DNA of 64,000 bases from Syntrophomonas sp. DTU018 (GCA_001513155.1 LFSR01000002.1:1-64000), one strand, 5' to 3'; positions 42,836-52,024 are shown, counted from the stretch's first letter. Program-made: numbers and translations. Notes: generated by a model not told the origin, from the sequence alone.

Positions 42836-42936
42836 TTCCAGCCCCCCTTTGTTCCATTTTAATCTCATTTTACTCTTTTTTTAGAAATAAACCCACAACA
42901 ATTGGCAAATGAGTGCAAAGGGCAAATTTACTGTCT

Positions 42937-43017
42937 CCCGCTCCCCTTCGCAGCCCTCAGTTTCACCGTGGGTTGCAACGGCTCGTCGTAAGTCCCTCGC
43001 CCTGCTAATACTCCTGC
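42937..43017 (-). repeat. R2 element, partial copy
   Basis: Reverse-complement match to part of 34781-34880, ending at the R2 terminus GCTAATACTCCTGC. The rest of the 42836-43231 gap contains only degenerate R1-like scraps (GAGATCGCCACG near 43106). Confidence 0.7.
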
Positions 43018-43231
43018 ACAAGCAGTAGTTAGCGTAAATTTCGTAGTGATTGTCATGCCCCTTAAAAGGATGCAGCTATCCCATATATCTATTATCCCCA
43101 GTTGAGATCGCCACGTTATTAGTTCCCTGACGGGGATGCAGCAAAAGCTATTCTCACTAGCTATTACCCATTAGGAAGTCATTTTCTCAGCAATGCCTGT
43201 TAAAATAGTATCGTGCTGTTATACTGTCTTT

Positions 43232-44233
43232 ATGAAATATAAAGTGGAGATGGATAAATTGGCCAAAGGCAGCCTGTTCAAAACAACATCCGCACTATCG
43301 GTTCACCCCAGCCTGTATTTGCTCCTTACCATAATAATCTGGGCCAGCACTTTCATTAACTTAAAGATATTGCTGCCCCACATACCGGCTAATACTCTAG
43401 CATTTGCCCGCTTTCTCATAGCCAGCCTGGTATTTGTTCCTTGGTTCATTACCATGGGAAAGCCCCGGATAAGGAAAAGGGACTATCCAAGAGTGATAGT
43501 ATGCGGATCCACGGGAGTAACCCTGTACAATTTCCTGCAAAATCAAGGCTTGACCACTGCCGGAGCAATCGATGGATCTATATTGGCTTCCATGGCACCG
43601 GTTTTTATTGCCTTACTGGCAGTAACTGTATTACGGGAGAAAATTTCCGGAATTCAAGTACTGGGTATCGTGCTAGCCTTGCTTGGTTCGGCGGTGGTTG
43701 TAACCAATGGTTCTATGGATTTGGGTCACATGGATGCCGGGCGTATGGCGGGGGATATCCTGATACTTCTCACCGGAGTGTGCTGGGCAATATACAGTAC
43801 CGTGCTGAAAGGTCTGCTGCTGCGCTACGACCCTTCAGTTTTACTGGTGTATACCACCTGGATAGGAACTTTGCTGCTGCCCTTGGCAATGCTGGAGCCT
43901 TCACCAGATTGGGCTGCTCTTTCCCTCAGCGGATGGCTGCACCTTTTTTATCTGGGATTGTTTGCATCAGGTTTGGCCTATTTGCTGTGGAACAAAGCTT
44001 TAAGCCAAGTGCCGGCAGCTACTGCAGGAGCTTTCCTTTATTTAATACCGCTGTTTGCTTCTCTAATGGCGGCGGTTTTTCTTCACGAACGACTGGGAGT
44101 ATTTACTGTCCTGGGAGGGCTGGCAGTGCTCTTCGGCACTTATTTGGCCAACCTGTCTCCGGCACAGGAAGTGACCAATAGCATGCAGGCATCAGACCCG
44201 GCGGGAAAACAGCCTCGAGCTAATGATATGTAA
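43232..44233 (+). CDS. EamA/DMT-superfamily metabolite transporter
   Basis: About 333 residues with ten predicted helices in two EamA repeats (the first begins YLLLTIIIWASTFINLKILL, the second GDILILLTGVCWAIYST). It resembles RhaT/YdcZ-type drug/metabolite exporters; substrate unknown. Start uncertain: ATG at 43193, 43232 and 43250 are all in frame and none has a good Shine-Dalgarno. 43232 gives the usual length. The C-terminal tail after the last helix is polar. Confidence 0.85.
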   Translation: MKYKVEMDKLAKGSLFKTTSALSVHPSLYLLLTIIIWASTFINLKILLPHIPANTLAFARFLIASLVFVPWFITMGKPRIRKRDYPRVIVCGSTGVTLYNFLQNQGLTTAGAIDGSILASMAPVFIALLAVTVLREKISGIQVLGIVLALLGSAVVVTNGSMDLGHMDAGRMAGDILILLTGVCWAIYSTVLKGLLLRYDPSVLLVYTTWIGTLLLPLAMLEPSPDWAALSLSGWLHLFYLGLFASGLAYLLWNKALSQVPAATAGAFLYLIPLFASLMAAVFLHERLGVFTVLGGLAVLFGTYLANLSPAQEVTNSMQASDPAGKQPRANDM

Positions 44234-44294
44234 ATCGTAAGGAAACTGGGATATACTGGATTATATGACAGCTAGTTTTAAAGGAGGTTTTGCC

Positions 44295-44819
44295 ATGGAT
44301 TGCTTCGAAGCCATAAAAGTCCGGCGCAGTATCCGCAGTTTTACTAAGGAACCTGTTCCCCAGGAAGATATACTGAAAATTTTGGAGGCAGGACGCCTGG
44401 CTCCGTCGGCGGGCAATCTTCAGCCCTGCTATTTTATTGTAGTGACAGACCCCCAACAAATCCAGCGCCTGCAAGAGGCAGCCCTGGGACAGGCTCATGT
44501 AGGCCAGGCACCCTGCATCATAGCAGTATGTGTAGATCCGGAGCGCTCATCTTACTATGGTGATGTAGGCCGTTATCATCTGTGCCTGCTGGATGCGGCT
44601 AATGCTACCCAGAACATGCTGCTGGCAGCTACCGCCCTTGGTTATGGATCCTGCTGGGTAGGGGGATTCAGCGAAAGAAAAGTGAAAAGTGTTCTGGAGT
44701 TACCCCAAACTTTTAGGGTAATATCCCTGATTCCCATAGGAAAATCTGCCGTAACGCCGGAAATGCCGCCCCGCAGACCTCTGGAGGACATAGTATACTG
44801 GCAGAAATGGTCAGATTAA
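44295..44819 (+). CDS. Nitroreductase-family FMN oxidoreductase
   Basis: 174 residues from ATG 44295 behind AAAGGAGG. The family opening AIKVRRSIRSFTKEPVPQED supplies the FMN-phosphate Arg residues. GRLAPSAGNLQPC and YGSCWVGGFSERKVKSVLELP complete the fold. Such enzymes reduce nitroaromatics, flavins or quinones with NAD(P)H; physiological substrate unknown. Possibly cotranscribed with the EamA gene (62 bases between them). Confidence 0.88.
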   Translation: MDCFEAIKVRRSIRSFTKEPVPQEDILKILEAGRLAPSAGNLQPCYFIVVTDPQQIQRLQEAALGQAHVGQAPCIIAVCVDPERSSYYGDVGRYHLCLLDAANATQNMLLAATALGYGSCWVGGFSERKVKSVLELPQTFRVISLIPIGKSAVTPEMPPRRPLEDIVYWQKWSD

Positions 44820-44829
44820 AAGAAGAAAA

Positions 44830-44849
44830 CCCCTGCTGGCAGGCAGGGG
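44830..44849. terminator. Hairpin between convergent nitroreductase and rubrerythrin genes
   Basis: CCCCTGC / GCAGGGG stem with a 6-base loop. No T run directly follows, so its strength is uncertain. Confidence 0.5.
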
Positions 44850-44883
44850 TAGTAAGGGGGGAGATATATAGGAATTTCAGCTG

Positions 44884-45435
44884 TTAGGCAAAATAACGTT
44901 TGAGCAGGCCGGCAAAGGCTGCACCATGGCGGGCTTCATCCTTGCACATCTCATGGACTGTGTCATGGATGGCATCGTAACCCAGCTCTTTGGCCCTGGC
45001 AGCCAGGTCTTTTTTGCCTTTGCAGGCACCATGTTCGGCTTCCACTCTCATTTGCAGATTGGTGCGGGTATCAGCCACCAGGACCTCTCCCAGGAGCTCG
45101 GCAAATTTGGCAGCGTGTTCAGCTTCTTCAAAGGCAATCCGTTTATAAGCTTCGGCTACTTCCGGATAACCCTCCCGGTCAGCCTGGCGGCTCATAGCTA
45201 AGTACATGCCCACTTCGGTGCACTCGCCCATAAAGTTGGCTTTCAAACCCTCTATAACTTCGGGATCCAATCCCTTGGCAATACCTACCCGGTGCTCATC
45301 AGCCCAGGTCAAATTGGCAATACCGGCTTTTGCCTCCTCAAATTTGCTGCTGTCTGCACCGCACTGGGGGCAAGCGTCGGGAGCTTTTTCCCCTTCGTAA
45401 ACATAACCGCAGATTGAACAAACCCATTTTTTCAT
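44884..45435 (-). CDS. Reverse rubrerythrin (rubredoxin domain first)
   Basis: 183 residues. Unlike classical rubrerythrin, the rubredoxin site comes first (Cys6, Cys9, Cys22 and Cys25 in CSICG and CPQCG). The diiron four-helix domain follows with Glu/His ligands in [32 protein letters not shown] and [11 protein letters not shown]. It reduces H2O2 with electrons from NADH-linked carriers. It lies 28 bases after perR and presumably in the same PerR-controlled operon. Confidence 0.93.
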   Translation of the reverse strand: MKKWVCSICGYVYEGEKAPDACPQCGADSSKFEEAKAGIANLTWADEHRVGIAKGLDPEVIEGLKANFMGECTEVGMYLAMSRQADREGYPEVAEAYKRIAFEEAEHAAKFAELLGEVLVADTRTNLQMRVEAEHGACKGKKDLAARAKELGYDAIHDTVHEMCKDEARHGAAFAGLLKRYFA

Positions 45436-45463
45436 TTATGTCTTCCTCCTTTTAATTAAGTAT

Positions 45464-45886
45464 TTATTTATCTCCTGCTTCTGCAAGGCAGTTGCCGCAT
45501 AAACCTTTGAAATACAGGTGACTTTCATCCACCCGGAAATTGTCCATATTCTCAAACTCCAAAGCGGAGCCTTTCAAGCGCAGGTCATAAATCTTGCCGC
45601 AGCGGTGGCAGCGAAAGTGTCCGTGCAGGGAAGTATCTGCATCATAGCGCATTTCATTTTCGGCTATAGTTATCAGACTAACCAAACCCTTTTCGACAAA
45701 CAGGTTAAGGGTATTGTATATGGTGGTTCTTGACAGGGTAGGAATTTCGGTGGAGAGTTCCCGGTAAATCATATCCACGTTGGGATGATTACGGTTTTCC
45801 ACCAAGTATTGATAAACCTTTATGCGATGATGAGATGGTTTTACATCATGGGTTTCCAAGTGATTTCTGATCTGGGCAATGTTCAT
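45464..45886 (-). CDS. perR: Fur-family peroxide regulator PerR
   Basis: 140 residues with the Fur winged helix (HRIKVYQYLVENRNHPNVDMIYREL), the regulatory His/Asp cluster (DADTSLHGHFRCHRCGKIYDL) and structural zinc pairs CHRC and CGNC. The Asp of DADTSLHGHF is the residue typical of PerR. Rubrerythrin downstream and an inverted repeat upstream support PerR over Fur or Zur. The ATG follows AGGAGG. Confidence 0.88.
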   Translation of the reverse strand: MNIAQIRNHLETHDVKPSHHRIKVYQYLVENRNHPNVDMIYRELSTEIPTLSRTTIYNTLNLFVEKGLVSLITIAENEMRYDADTSLHGHFRCHRCGKIYDLRLKGSALEFENMDNFRVDESHLYFKGLCGNCLAEAGDK

Positions 45887-45919
45887 TTGAAATCCTCCTA
45901 AGTTGCAATTAATACAACT

Positions 45920-45934
45920 TTGTAATGATTACAA
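45920..45934 (-). promoter_or_regulatory. PerR-box-like operator upstream of perR
   Basis: TTGTAATGATTACAA is a perfect 7-1-7 inverted repeat that fits the PerR consensus TTATAATNATTATAA at 13 of 15 positions. It stands 33 bases before the perR start codon and implies autoregulation of the perR-rubrerythrin operon. Confidence 0.8.
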
Positions 45935-46117
45935 TTTCATAGTAAACACAGAGAACCTGAATGTCAATCCCTAAATCAGGAAAAATTTTTGTTTATAACT
46001 GTTGAAGTGTTCATTTTCTCAAAATACAATGCCAACTACCCGCATTTTTTAAGTTATGCTATAATTTAGATACCCTTACAAAAGTGAGGGATTTTTTTAG
46101 AAAAAGGGGTGGGTGGA

Positions 46118-46447
46118 ATGACGGAAGAAATGCGTAAACATAGAGGGCAGATAGCCAAAGAGGTACTGCAGAAACACGGGCTGAAGGTAGCCTATGACGG
46201 TGACATGGTGGATGGACGTCCCCAGGGTTATGGCATTGCTTATTACCGGGATGGACGCGTTTATGAAGGTGAGTGGTACAAAGGCCGGCCTCACGGTCAG
46301 GGAAAACTGTATTATGATAATATGAATCTGTGGTATGAAGGCCAGTGGGTTAAAGGAAAAAGAGAAGGTTACGGAAAATCCTATTACGAAGATGGTACTT
46401 TAGCTTACGAAGGGGAATGGAAAGACGGCAAGCCAGTAAATAAATAA
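46118..46447 (+). CDS. MORN-repeat protein
   Basis: 109 residues from ATG 46118 behind GGGGTGGGTGGA. After a helical amino terminus there are four tandem MORN repeats of about 23 residues (YDGDMVDGRPQGYGIAYYRDG, YEGEWYKGRPHGQGKLYYDN and so on). Such repeats bind lipids or form structural strips. Bacterial roles are poorly known. Monocistronic with a strong terminator. Confidence 0.85.
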   Translation: MTEEMRKHRGQIAKEVLQKHGLKVAYDGDMVDGRPQGYGIAYYRDGRVYEGEWYKGRPHGQGKLYYDNMNLWYEGQWVKGKREGYGKSYYEDGTLAYEGEWKDGKPVNK

Positions 46448-46462
46448 TGATTGATTTATAGA

Positions 46463-46488
46463 ACCCAGGTATGTGTACCTGGGTTTTA
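46463..46488 (+). terminator. Rho-independent terminator after the MORN gene
   Basis: ACCCAGGTA / TACCTGGGT perfect stem with TTTT tail. Confidence 0.9.
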
Positions 46489-46582
46489 TTAGTATTTCAT
46501 GGCGTAACCTTTCTGCCCTTATTTTTTTGTTTGTCCAACTTTGGTAGAATATTGAAAAATACATAGAAAGGGAAGGGTGAGG

Positions 46583-47350
46583 ATGTCCTACGAGTACACA
46601 GTGGAAAACGACATTGTTATTTTTAAGCTGAAAAGCGGGAAAACCAATCCAATTTCTACCGAGACCTTACGGGGACTGAATGAAGTTGTAAAGCGGGTGA
46701 ACCAGGAAGAACAGCTTAAAGGTATCGTTATTACCGGGGAAGGCCGTTACCTTTCCAGCGGATTTGATCTCCAGACTTTTACTACTTTTGAGAGCCCTCA
46801 GGCTATAATTGACTGGTTTGAGTACGAGGAAGAGACATTGTACAATTTGTTCACCTGCAGCAAACCGGTAGTGGCTGCTATCAACGGCCATGCTACCGCT
46901 GCTGGTTTGATTGTTTCCATGGCCTGTGACTACCGCATCTGTGTAAACCATCCTAAAATCAAACTGGGCATGACGGAAATAAAGATCGGGCTCGCCTTAA
47001 CTCCTGCCGAGGCTGAGATAATGAGGTTCGGTTTGGCTACTGATGTAAATTACCGGGATGTTATTTTCAAAGGGGAACTGTTTGATCCGGTATGGGCATT
47101 GGAGCGCCGGATTGTTGATGAACTGGCCGACAATGTCGATGACCTGTTGGAGAAGGCTAAAGCCAAGGTATCTGCCTTGATTGATACTCCCGGGCGCCCA
47201 TTTATCCTGCTGAAGAACATGCAAAAAAGACATGCTGCCCGGGCAATTCGGGAGGGTATTGAAGAATATGACTTCCAACTGCTGGTGGACACCTTCACCA
47301 ATGAATCGGTAATAGCTACTCTGAGAAGTGTTCTCCAGGCCATTAGCTGA
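46583..47350 (+). CDS. Crotonase-superfamily protein lacking one catalytic Glu
   Basis: 255 residues from ATG 46583 (GGAAGGG upstream; GTG 46577 possible). The oxyanion-hole and fold segments are present (YLSSGFDLQTF, KPVVAAINGHATAAGLIVSMACD), but the first hydratase Glu, aligned to Glu119 of the enzyme at 61908, is Ile110. The second is kept (Glu132 in GMTEIKIG). One-Glu crotonases include enoyl-CoA isomerases and thioesterase or decarboxylase types, so hydration is unlikely. Monocistronic, convergent with CoA-transferases. Confidence 0.85.
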   Translation: MSYEYTVENDIVIFKLKSGKTNPISTETLRGLNEVVKRVNQEEQLKGIVITGEGRYLSSGFDLQTFTTFESPQAIIDWFEYEEETLYNLFTCSKPVVAAINGHATAAGLIVSMACDYRICVNHPKIKLGMTEIKIGLALTPAEAEIMRFGLATDVNYRDVIFKGELFDPVWALERRIVDELADNVDDLLEKAKAKVSALIDTPGRPFILLKNMQKRHAARAIREGIEEYDFQLLVDTFTNESVIATLRSVLQAIS

Positions 47351-47370
47351 TATTTGCCTATAAGCATAAA

Positions 47371-47396
47371 AAGAGGCCCTTTACGGGCCTCTTGGC
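47371..47396 (+). terminator. Terminator between crotonase and CoA-transferase genes
   Basis: AAGAGGCCC / GGGCCTCTT perfect stem with a 5-base loop. The T run is short. Confidence 0.7.
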
Positions 47397-47410
47397 GTTT
47401 AAAGGAGCAG

Positions 47411-48757
47411 TTATCGCTTGTTGGAACGGCGCCAGATGTTTTGCTTTTGGGCGGCTTTTATCAGGTCATCGCGAAAATCAGGATGAGCAAGATTTATCAG
47501 ACCTTCAGCCCGTTGCCAGGTGGTTTTGCCTTTCAGATTAAACAGGCCGTACTCGGTAACAATATACTGGGCTACGGTGCGGGAGTCGGTAACAATTGCT
47601 CCAGGGGTTAAGATGGGCACTATGCGGGACTTTATATTACCGCCAGCATCTGTATAGGTGGAAGGCAGACAAATGAAGGATTTGCCTCCCCGGGATTCAT
47701 AGGCAGCCAAAACGAAATCCAGCTGACCTCCCGTACCGCTTATATGGCGTGTTCCAACTGATTCAGCGCATACCTGACCATAAATATCTACTTCCAAGGC
47801 ATTGTTTACGCTTATCAGATTATCATTGGCTGAGGCTATGCGTACGTTGTTGGTGTAGTCAACCGGATAGCTGCAGCACATGGGGTTGTCGTGCAGGAAA
47901 TCGTACAAACGCTGAGTACCCAAAGCAAAAGTATAAGCCAGTTTGCCCGGATCCGTGGTTTTGTAACGCCCGGTTATTTTACCGGCTTCCACCATGTCCA
48001 CATAGGAGTCCACCATCATCTCCGTATGGCAGCCTAGATCTTTAAGATCAGACTGGGCTATCATCTTTCCCACGATAAGTGGCATAGGACCAATACCCAA
48101 CTGCAGGCAGCAGCCGTCTTTTATTTCATTAACAATATATTCGGCTACTTTTTTGTCAGCGGCAGTGGCTTCACCGGGGACCAATTCGGGCAGCTTAGGG
48201 TTGCTTCCTTCGATAATGTAGTCAACTTCCGAGATATGAACGGCTTCATGGTAACCACCCAGACATCGGGGTATGTTCTGATTGACTTCCACAATTACTA
48301 TGCGAGCCCGGTCACATACCGCCTTGCTGTGGGAGTTCTGGGGTCCAAAGTTAAAGAAGCCGTGCTCATCCATGGGAGCCACTTGGCGAACGGAAATATC
48401 AATAGGTTCCACATTCTCCCGGATGTAACGGGGCAGTTCTGAATAACGGATGGGTGCGTAATACACCGGACGCTGCTGCTGGGCAGCTTTGCGGTCCCAT
48501 TTGGAAAAATGCCAGGAATTCCATACAAATGAATTCCCTTCAGGGTCAGCTTCCATAACCTGGGGTGTATACTGAGGCAGGATAGTACTTATTTTTACAT
48601 CAGTCAACTCGTGAACCCTGCGGGCCAAGGCTTGGTCAAAGGCTATGGTTTGGCCGGTGAGATTGCCGTAATCGATCCAATCATGAGATTTGACCAGACT
48701 GGCAGCATACTCTGCTGTAACCAACTTTTGCTGGCACTCCTTGGAAAATCTCGGCAA
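47411..48757 (-). CDS. Acetyl-CoA hydrolase/transferase-family CoA-transferase (copy 2 of tandem pair)
   Basis: 448 residues of the butyryl-/4-hydroxybutyrate CoA:acetate CoA-transferase group. The first domain has [11 protein letters not shown]. The second carries [13 protein letters not shown], the active-site region [20 protein letters not shown] with the probable catalytic Glu, and [19 protein letters not shown]. It transfers CoA between acyl-CoA and a carboxylate such as acetate. It lies 60 bases downstream of a diverged copy at 48818 on the same strand, so both are probably one transcript. Confidence 0.88.
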   Translation of the reverse strand: MPRFSKECQQKLVTAEYAASLVKSHDWIDYGNLTGQTIAFDQALARRVHELTDVKISTILPQYTPQVMEADPEGNSFVWNSWHFSKWDRKAAQQQRPVYYAPIRYSELPRYIRENVEPIDISVRQVAPMDEHGFFNFGPQNSHSKAVCDRARIVIVEVNQNIPRCLGGYHEAVHISEVDYIIEGSNPKLPELVPGEATAADKKVAEYIVNEIKDGCCLQLGIGPMPLIVGKMIAQSDLKDLGCHTEMMVDSYVDMVEAGKITGRYKTTDPGKLAYTFALGTQRLYDFLHDNPMCCSYPVDYTNNVRIASANDNLISVNNALEVDIYGQVCAESVGTRHISGTGGQLDFVLAAYESRGGKSFICLPSTYTDAGGNIKSRIVPILTPGAIVTDSRTVAQYIVTEYGLFNLKGKTTWQRAEGLINLAHPDFRDDLIKAAQKQNIWRRSNKR

Positions 48758-48817
48758 GAACAGTCCCCCCTAGTATCCATTACTATTGTTGTTACTTAAC
48801 ATCTTAATATATTTTTG

Positions 48818-50182
48818 TTAAAAAGGAATACGGTTAGTTCTCGACCATATTTTCATTTCTTTGGCGGCCTTCAGCAGGTCATCACGGAAATCGGGATGAG
48901 CCAGGTTGATCAGGGCTTCTGCTCTTCCCCATATAGATAGAGCTTTCATGTTAACCATTCCATATTCGGTTACCAAATAATGAACCTGGGTGCGGGGAAC
49001 CGTTACTATTGCCCCCGGGGTAAGCAAGGGTTTGATTCGCGAATGCAGTTTACCTTCGGAATCGGTGTAGGTAGAAGAAAAGGCCAGGAAACTCTTGCCG
49101 CCTTTGGAGTGGAATGCTCCCACGACAAAATCCAGCTGACCGCCGGTTCCTGAAATTTGCCGCAATCCGTGACTTTCAGAACATACCTGGCACAGCAGGT
49201 CTATTTCCAAAATATTGTTTATAGAAACAACATTATCGTTGCGGGCTATTGCTTCGGGGCTGTTGGTATCATAAACAGCCACTGATGCGCAGCGGGGGTT
49301 ATCGTTCAGGAAATCATAAGTTTCCTGGGTTCCCAGACTGAAGGAGTAGGTGCTCTTGTTAATATCTTTAGCCTTGCGCATATTGGTTATTTTGCCGGCT
49401 TCGTACATTTTTACAAAAGCGTCACAGAACATTTCACTCTGAATGCCCAGGTCCTTCAGATCAGATTCAGCAATCATATTGCCGATCAAGTTAGGAAGAG
49501 CCCCTATACCCAACTGCAGGCAGGCACCGTCCACAATCTCGCTTACTATTTGCTCGGCTATGCGCCTTTCGGCCTCGGTAGGTTCAGCAGCAGGAGGAAG
49601 AGTGAACACAGGCGGGTTGCTGCCTTCTATAATGTAGTCGATTTCACTTATATGGACATATTCATCACTGCCGCCCAGGCAGCGGGGCATATTTTCATTA
49701 ACCTCCACAATAGCCACCCGGCTGTTCAAAGCCATACCCCGGTTATGGGAATTACCCAGGCCAAAGTTGAAACAACCGTTCCGGTCCATGGGAGTTACCT
49801 GAGCACACCATACATCAGCCCAGAAATGTTTGAAATCCGGGTTGTAAGCCAGCATGGTGGCCTCATGATAATTAAAGGGACAATGACAGACCAGTCCCAG
49901 GTCAGCAGCTTTGCGATCCAGGGCGGTAAAATACCAGCTGAAATACTGGAAGGATTTCTGCTCCGGATCGCATTTAATAACTTCCGGTATGGGTAATATT
50001 GTTCCAGTAGCCCGGATGGAAACATTTTTCAATTCTCCCGCCCGTTGGGCCAAAGCTTTGTCAAATTCAATGGGCTTGGTGGCAAACATACCGTACTCCA
50101 CGATATCGTTGTCCTGAACCAGTTTGGCGGCTTCCTCGGCACTTATTAATTTACGTCGATACTCTTCCATATAAGTCCTCAT
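48818..50182 (-). CDS. Acetyl-CoA hydrolase/transferase-family CoA-transferase (copy 1 of tandem pair)
   Basis: 454 residues from ATG 50180-50182 behind GGGGG. Its architecture is the same as that of its neighbour: DIVEYGMFATKPIEFDKA in domain 1, then LQLGIGALPNLIG, SINNILEIDLLCQVCSESHG and [19 protein letters not shown]. The IDLLCQV form (neighbour: VDIYGQV) and many substitutions show long divergence and suggest a different acid partner. A sigma-54-like promoter lies about 70 bases upstream, so acid-responsive induction is plausible. Confidence 0.88.
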   Translation of the reverse strand: MRTYMEEYRRKLISAEEAAKLVQDNDIVEYGMFATKPIEFDKALAQRAGELKNVSIRATGTILPIPEVIKCDPEQKSFQYFSWYFTALDRKAADLGLVCHCPFNYHEATMLAYNPDFKHFWADVWCAQVTPMDRNGCFNFGLGNSHNRGMALNSRVAIVEVNENMPRCLGGSDEYVHISEIDYIIEGSNPPVFTLPPAAEPTEAERRIAEQIVSEIVDGACLQLGIGALPNLIGNMIAESDLKDLGIQSEMFCDAFVKMYEAGKITNMRKAKDINKSTYSFSLGTQETYDFLNDNPRCASVAVYDTNSPEAIARNDNVVSINNILEIDLLCQVCSESHGLRQISGTGGQLDFVVGAFHSKGGKSFLAFSSTYTDSEGKLHSRIKPLLTPGAIVTVPRTQVHYLVTEYGMVNMKALSIWGRAEALINLAHPDFRDDLLKAAKEMKIWSRTNRIPF

Positions 50183-50248
50183 GATAATACCCCCATTCTT
50201 TAAGTCAACCACTATTTGCACAATTAAGAATATTCAAACATTAACTTT

Positions 50249-50267
50249 ACGCAAGATATGTACCAGC
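50249..50267 (-). promoter_or_regulatory. Candidate sigma-54 promoter of the tandem CoA-transferase operon
   Basis: Minus strand CTGGTACATATCTTGCGT: GG and GC are separated by exactly ten bases and only one base differs from TGGCAC-N5-TTGC. Transcription would start near 50238, a ~55-base leader before ATG 50182. The rest of the 50183-50580 gap is A+T-rich and carries nothing else recognised. Confidence 0.6.
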
Positions 50268-50580
50268 AAGTCAAAGTTGCGATAATATTTAAATAACAGA
50301 GGGGAATTAACCGGGATGTGTGTAGCAAATACTGTACAATGATAGGGGAAAAACGATATATTGATAACATTAAATATGTTTGTATAGCCGTTCAGATATT
50401 TGGACATTTGTATTAGATTTTGGACAAAATGGGGAAATAATTCTTTCCGGCTAGCACCGGTACTCTGTCTCTTGCAAACCTGTAGTATAATAAAAAGTAC
50501 CTGGGATTTGCGCAAGATTAGCTGCCCGGAAACGTATTAATGGTTAAACTAGGGTTGAAAAACATAAGGAGGATTACTAT

Positions 50581-50931
50581 ATGAAATTAAGGAAAGTATT
50601 AGGCCTGATATTAATTATCGGCTTGATAGCCGGTATGATGATAGGCTGTAGCCAGTCAGGAACCGGGGAGCAGGAGAAGGAACAGACTCCTCCTCCAATC
50701 GAGGAACCGGTGAATTCTGACAGTATTGAAGCTACAGCTACCTATACTGGTCGTATTGACAACAACTCGGTGGAAATGGTTTTGCAGGGTGATCCTCAAG
50801 CTTTCCAGCTGACCGACGAATTGATAGAATCCTGGGATAGCCTGGGATTTGCAGAAGGAGATCAGCTGAAGATTCAGTATCAGGAACGAGAGAACGACCG
50901 ACCCTTACTTCTTAATGCCCAAAAATTATAA
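50581..50931 (+). CDS. Small secreted lipoprotein, function unknown
   Basis: 116 residues behind AAGGAGG. It has a lipoprotein signal with lipobox MIGC (Cys23), a Pro/Glu-rich linker, and a small beta-rich C-terminal domain (ATATYTGRIDNNSVEMVL). No family recognised. It ends 12 bases before a bidirectional terminator shared with the mop remnant. Confidence 0.75.
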   Translation: MKLRKVLGLILIIGLIAGMMIGCSQSGTGEQEKEQTPPPIEEPVNSDSIEATATYTGRIDNNSVEMVLQGDPQAFQLTDELIESWDSLGFAEGDQLKIQYQERENDRPLLLNAQKL

Positions 50932-50943
50932 ACACCATTAACA

Positions 50944-50983
50944 GGAGGCCTTCCTCAATAATGAGGAAAGCCTCCATTTTTAT
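50944..50983. terminator. Bidirectional terminator between the lipoprotein gene and mop remnant
   Basis: GGAGGCCTT / AAAGCCTCC stem enclosing an inner CCTCA/TGAGG hairpin, with ATTTTTATTT on the plus side. Confidence 0.8.
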
Positions 50984-51183
50984 TTAACGAATACTACATT
51001 TATAGCCTTGATCAAGGCGGTTACCTGGTGTCCGGGCTTGAACCCGGCTTTTTCCAAGGATTCGCGTGTCATCACGAACCAGATTTCGGTGTCTCCCATT
51101 CACATACTGACCTGGGCCATAACACCATCTGCTTTGATGTCTCAAATTTGGCCGGTTAACCGGTTCCGTACTCCAGCTTCTAT
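50980..51183 (-). pseudogene. mop: Molybdenum-pterin binding protein (Mop/TOBE), with two in-frame TGA codons
   Basis: A 67-codon Mop domain ending KAGFKPGHQVTALIKAINVVFVK. Similarity covers the whole length (GVRNRLTGQI, DIKADGVMAQVSM, MGDTEIWFVMTRESLEKAG), but TGA codons fall after GQI and after VSM. The codon where an ATG is expected reads ATA, just behind AAGGAGGG. Neighbouring genes use TGA as a stop (base 961), so recoding is unlikely. Intact Mop proteins bind molybdate or tungstate. Confidence 0.8.
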
Positions 51184-51377
51184 ACCCTCCTTGTGGTAAG
51201 ATCATGATTGCCAGTATTATTATGCCAAGATTACTATTTATATACATAAAGTATTAAATATTGGAAGCAGTTGGATTATCGCTGCAGATATTTTTGGGCC
51301 AGGGAGGATAACCATAAGACTGCTAGAATTTTAACACGTAAACGATCTCAATTTATAAGGGGAAGGAGAGGGAATAA

Positions 51378-52007
51378 GTGCCTGAAGGGAACCAAGCATA
51401 CTATAAGCGACCTGAAATAGTTCAATCTCCGGAAGAAGCTCTGACTCTATTAAAGGAAGGCAACCAGCGCTTTGTTGCCGGCCAGACTCTGCCGCAGGAT
51501 GTAAGTGAGGAAAAACGAAACTCGTTAGTGGCCAAAGGGCAGAAACCCTTCGCGGTTATTGTATCCTGTTCTGATTCGCGCCTGCCGCCGGAACTGATTT
51601 TTGACCAGGGACTGGGGGACCTGTTTGTAGTACGTGTGGCCGGCAATGTGTTAGGACCGGTGGCTATGGGCAGCGTAGAGTATGGGGTGGAACACTTGCA
51701 CGCACCTCTGCTGGTCATTTTGGGGCATAACCATTGCGGTGCGGTAAAGGCCAGTGTGGATGGCGGAGAAATCCCGGGGAGCATCGGGGCTATAGTGGCC
51801 AAGATCAAACCTTCTGTGGACCTGGTGCGATCCAGTGGGATAACAGGAGATTCCATCTATGAACATGTTGAAGATATGAATGTAAAGGCTATGGTGAATG
51901 AAGTACAATCCAGCCCTATTGTCAAAGAGCTTCTGCATGAAGGTAAGCTGCGCATTATAGGGGCTAAATACTGCCAGGAAACCGGAAAGGTTACCTTTTT
52001 TGAATAG
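51378..52007 (+). CDS. Beta-class carbonic anhydrase
   Basis: 209 residues from GTG 51378 behind GGAAGGAGAGGG. Zinc ligands and catalytic dyad are all present: Cys64, Asp66 and Arg68 in CSDSR, and His117 and Cys120 in GHNHC. It interconverts CO2 and bicarbonate in the cytoplasm, useful for carboxylation and pH balance in an anaerobe. Monocistronic; a terminator follows. Confidence 0.93.
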   Translation: MPEGNQAYYKRPEIVQSPEEALTLLKEGNQRFVAGQTLPQDVSEEKRNSLVAKGQKPFAVIVSCSDSRLPPELIFDQGLGDLFVVRVAGNVLGPVAMGSVEYGVEHLHAPLLVILGHNHCGAVKASVDGGEIPGSIGAIVAKIKPSVDLVRSSGITGDSIYEHVEDMNVKAMVNEVQSSPIVKELLHEGKLRIIGAKYCQETGKVTFFE

Positions 52008-52024
52008 AGATTAGTTCAAACTGG

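Noticed and set aside
51103-51148. TGA codons of the mop remnant as selenocysteine
   Set aside because: Neither position is a known Sec or Cys site in Mop proteins and the start codon is also lost.
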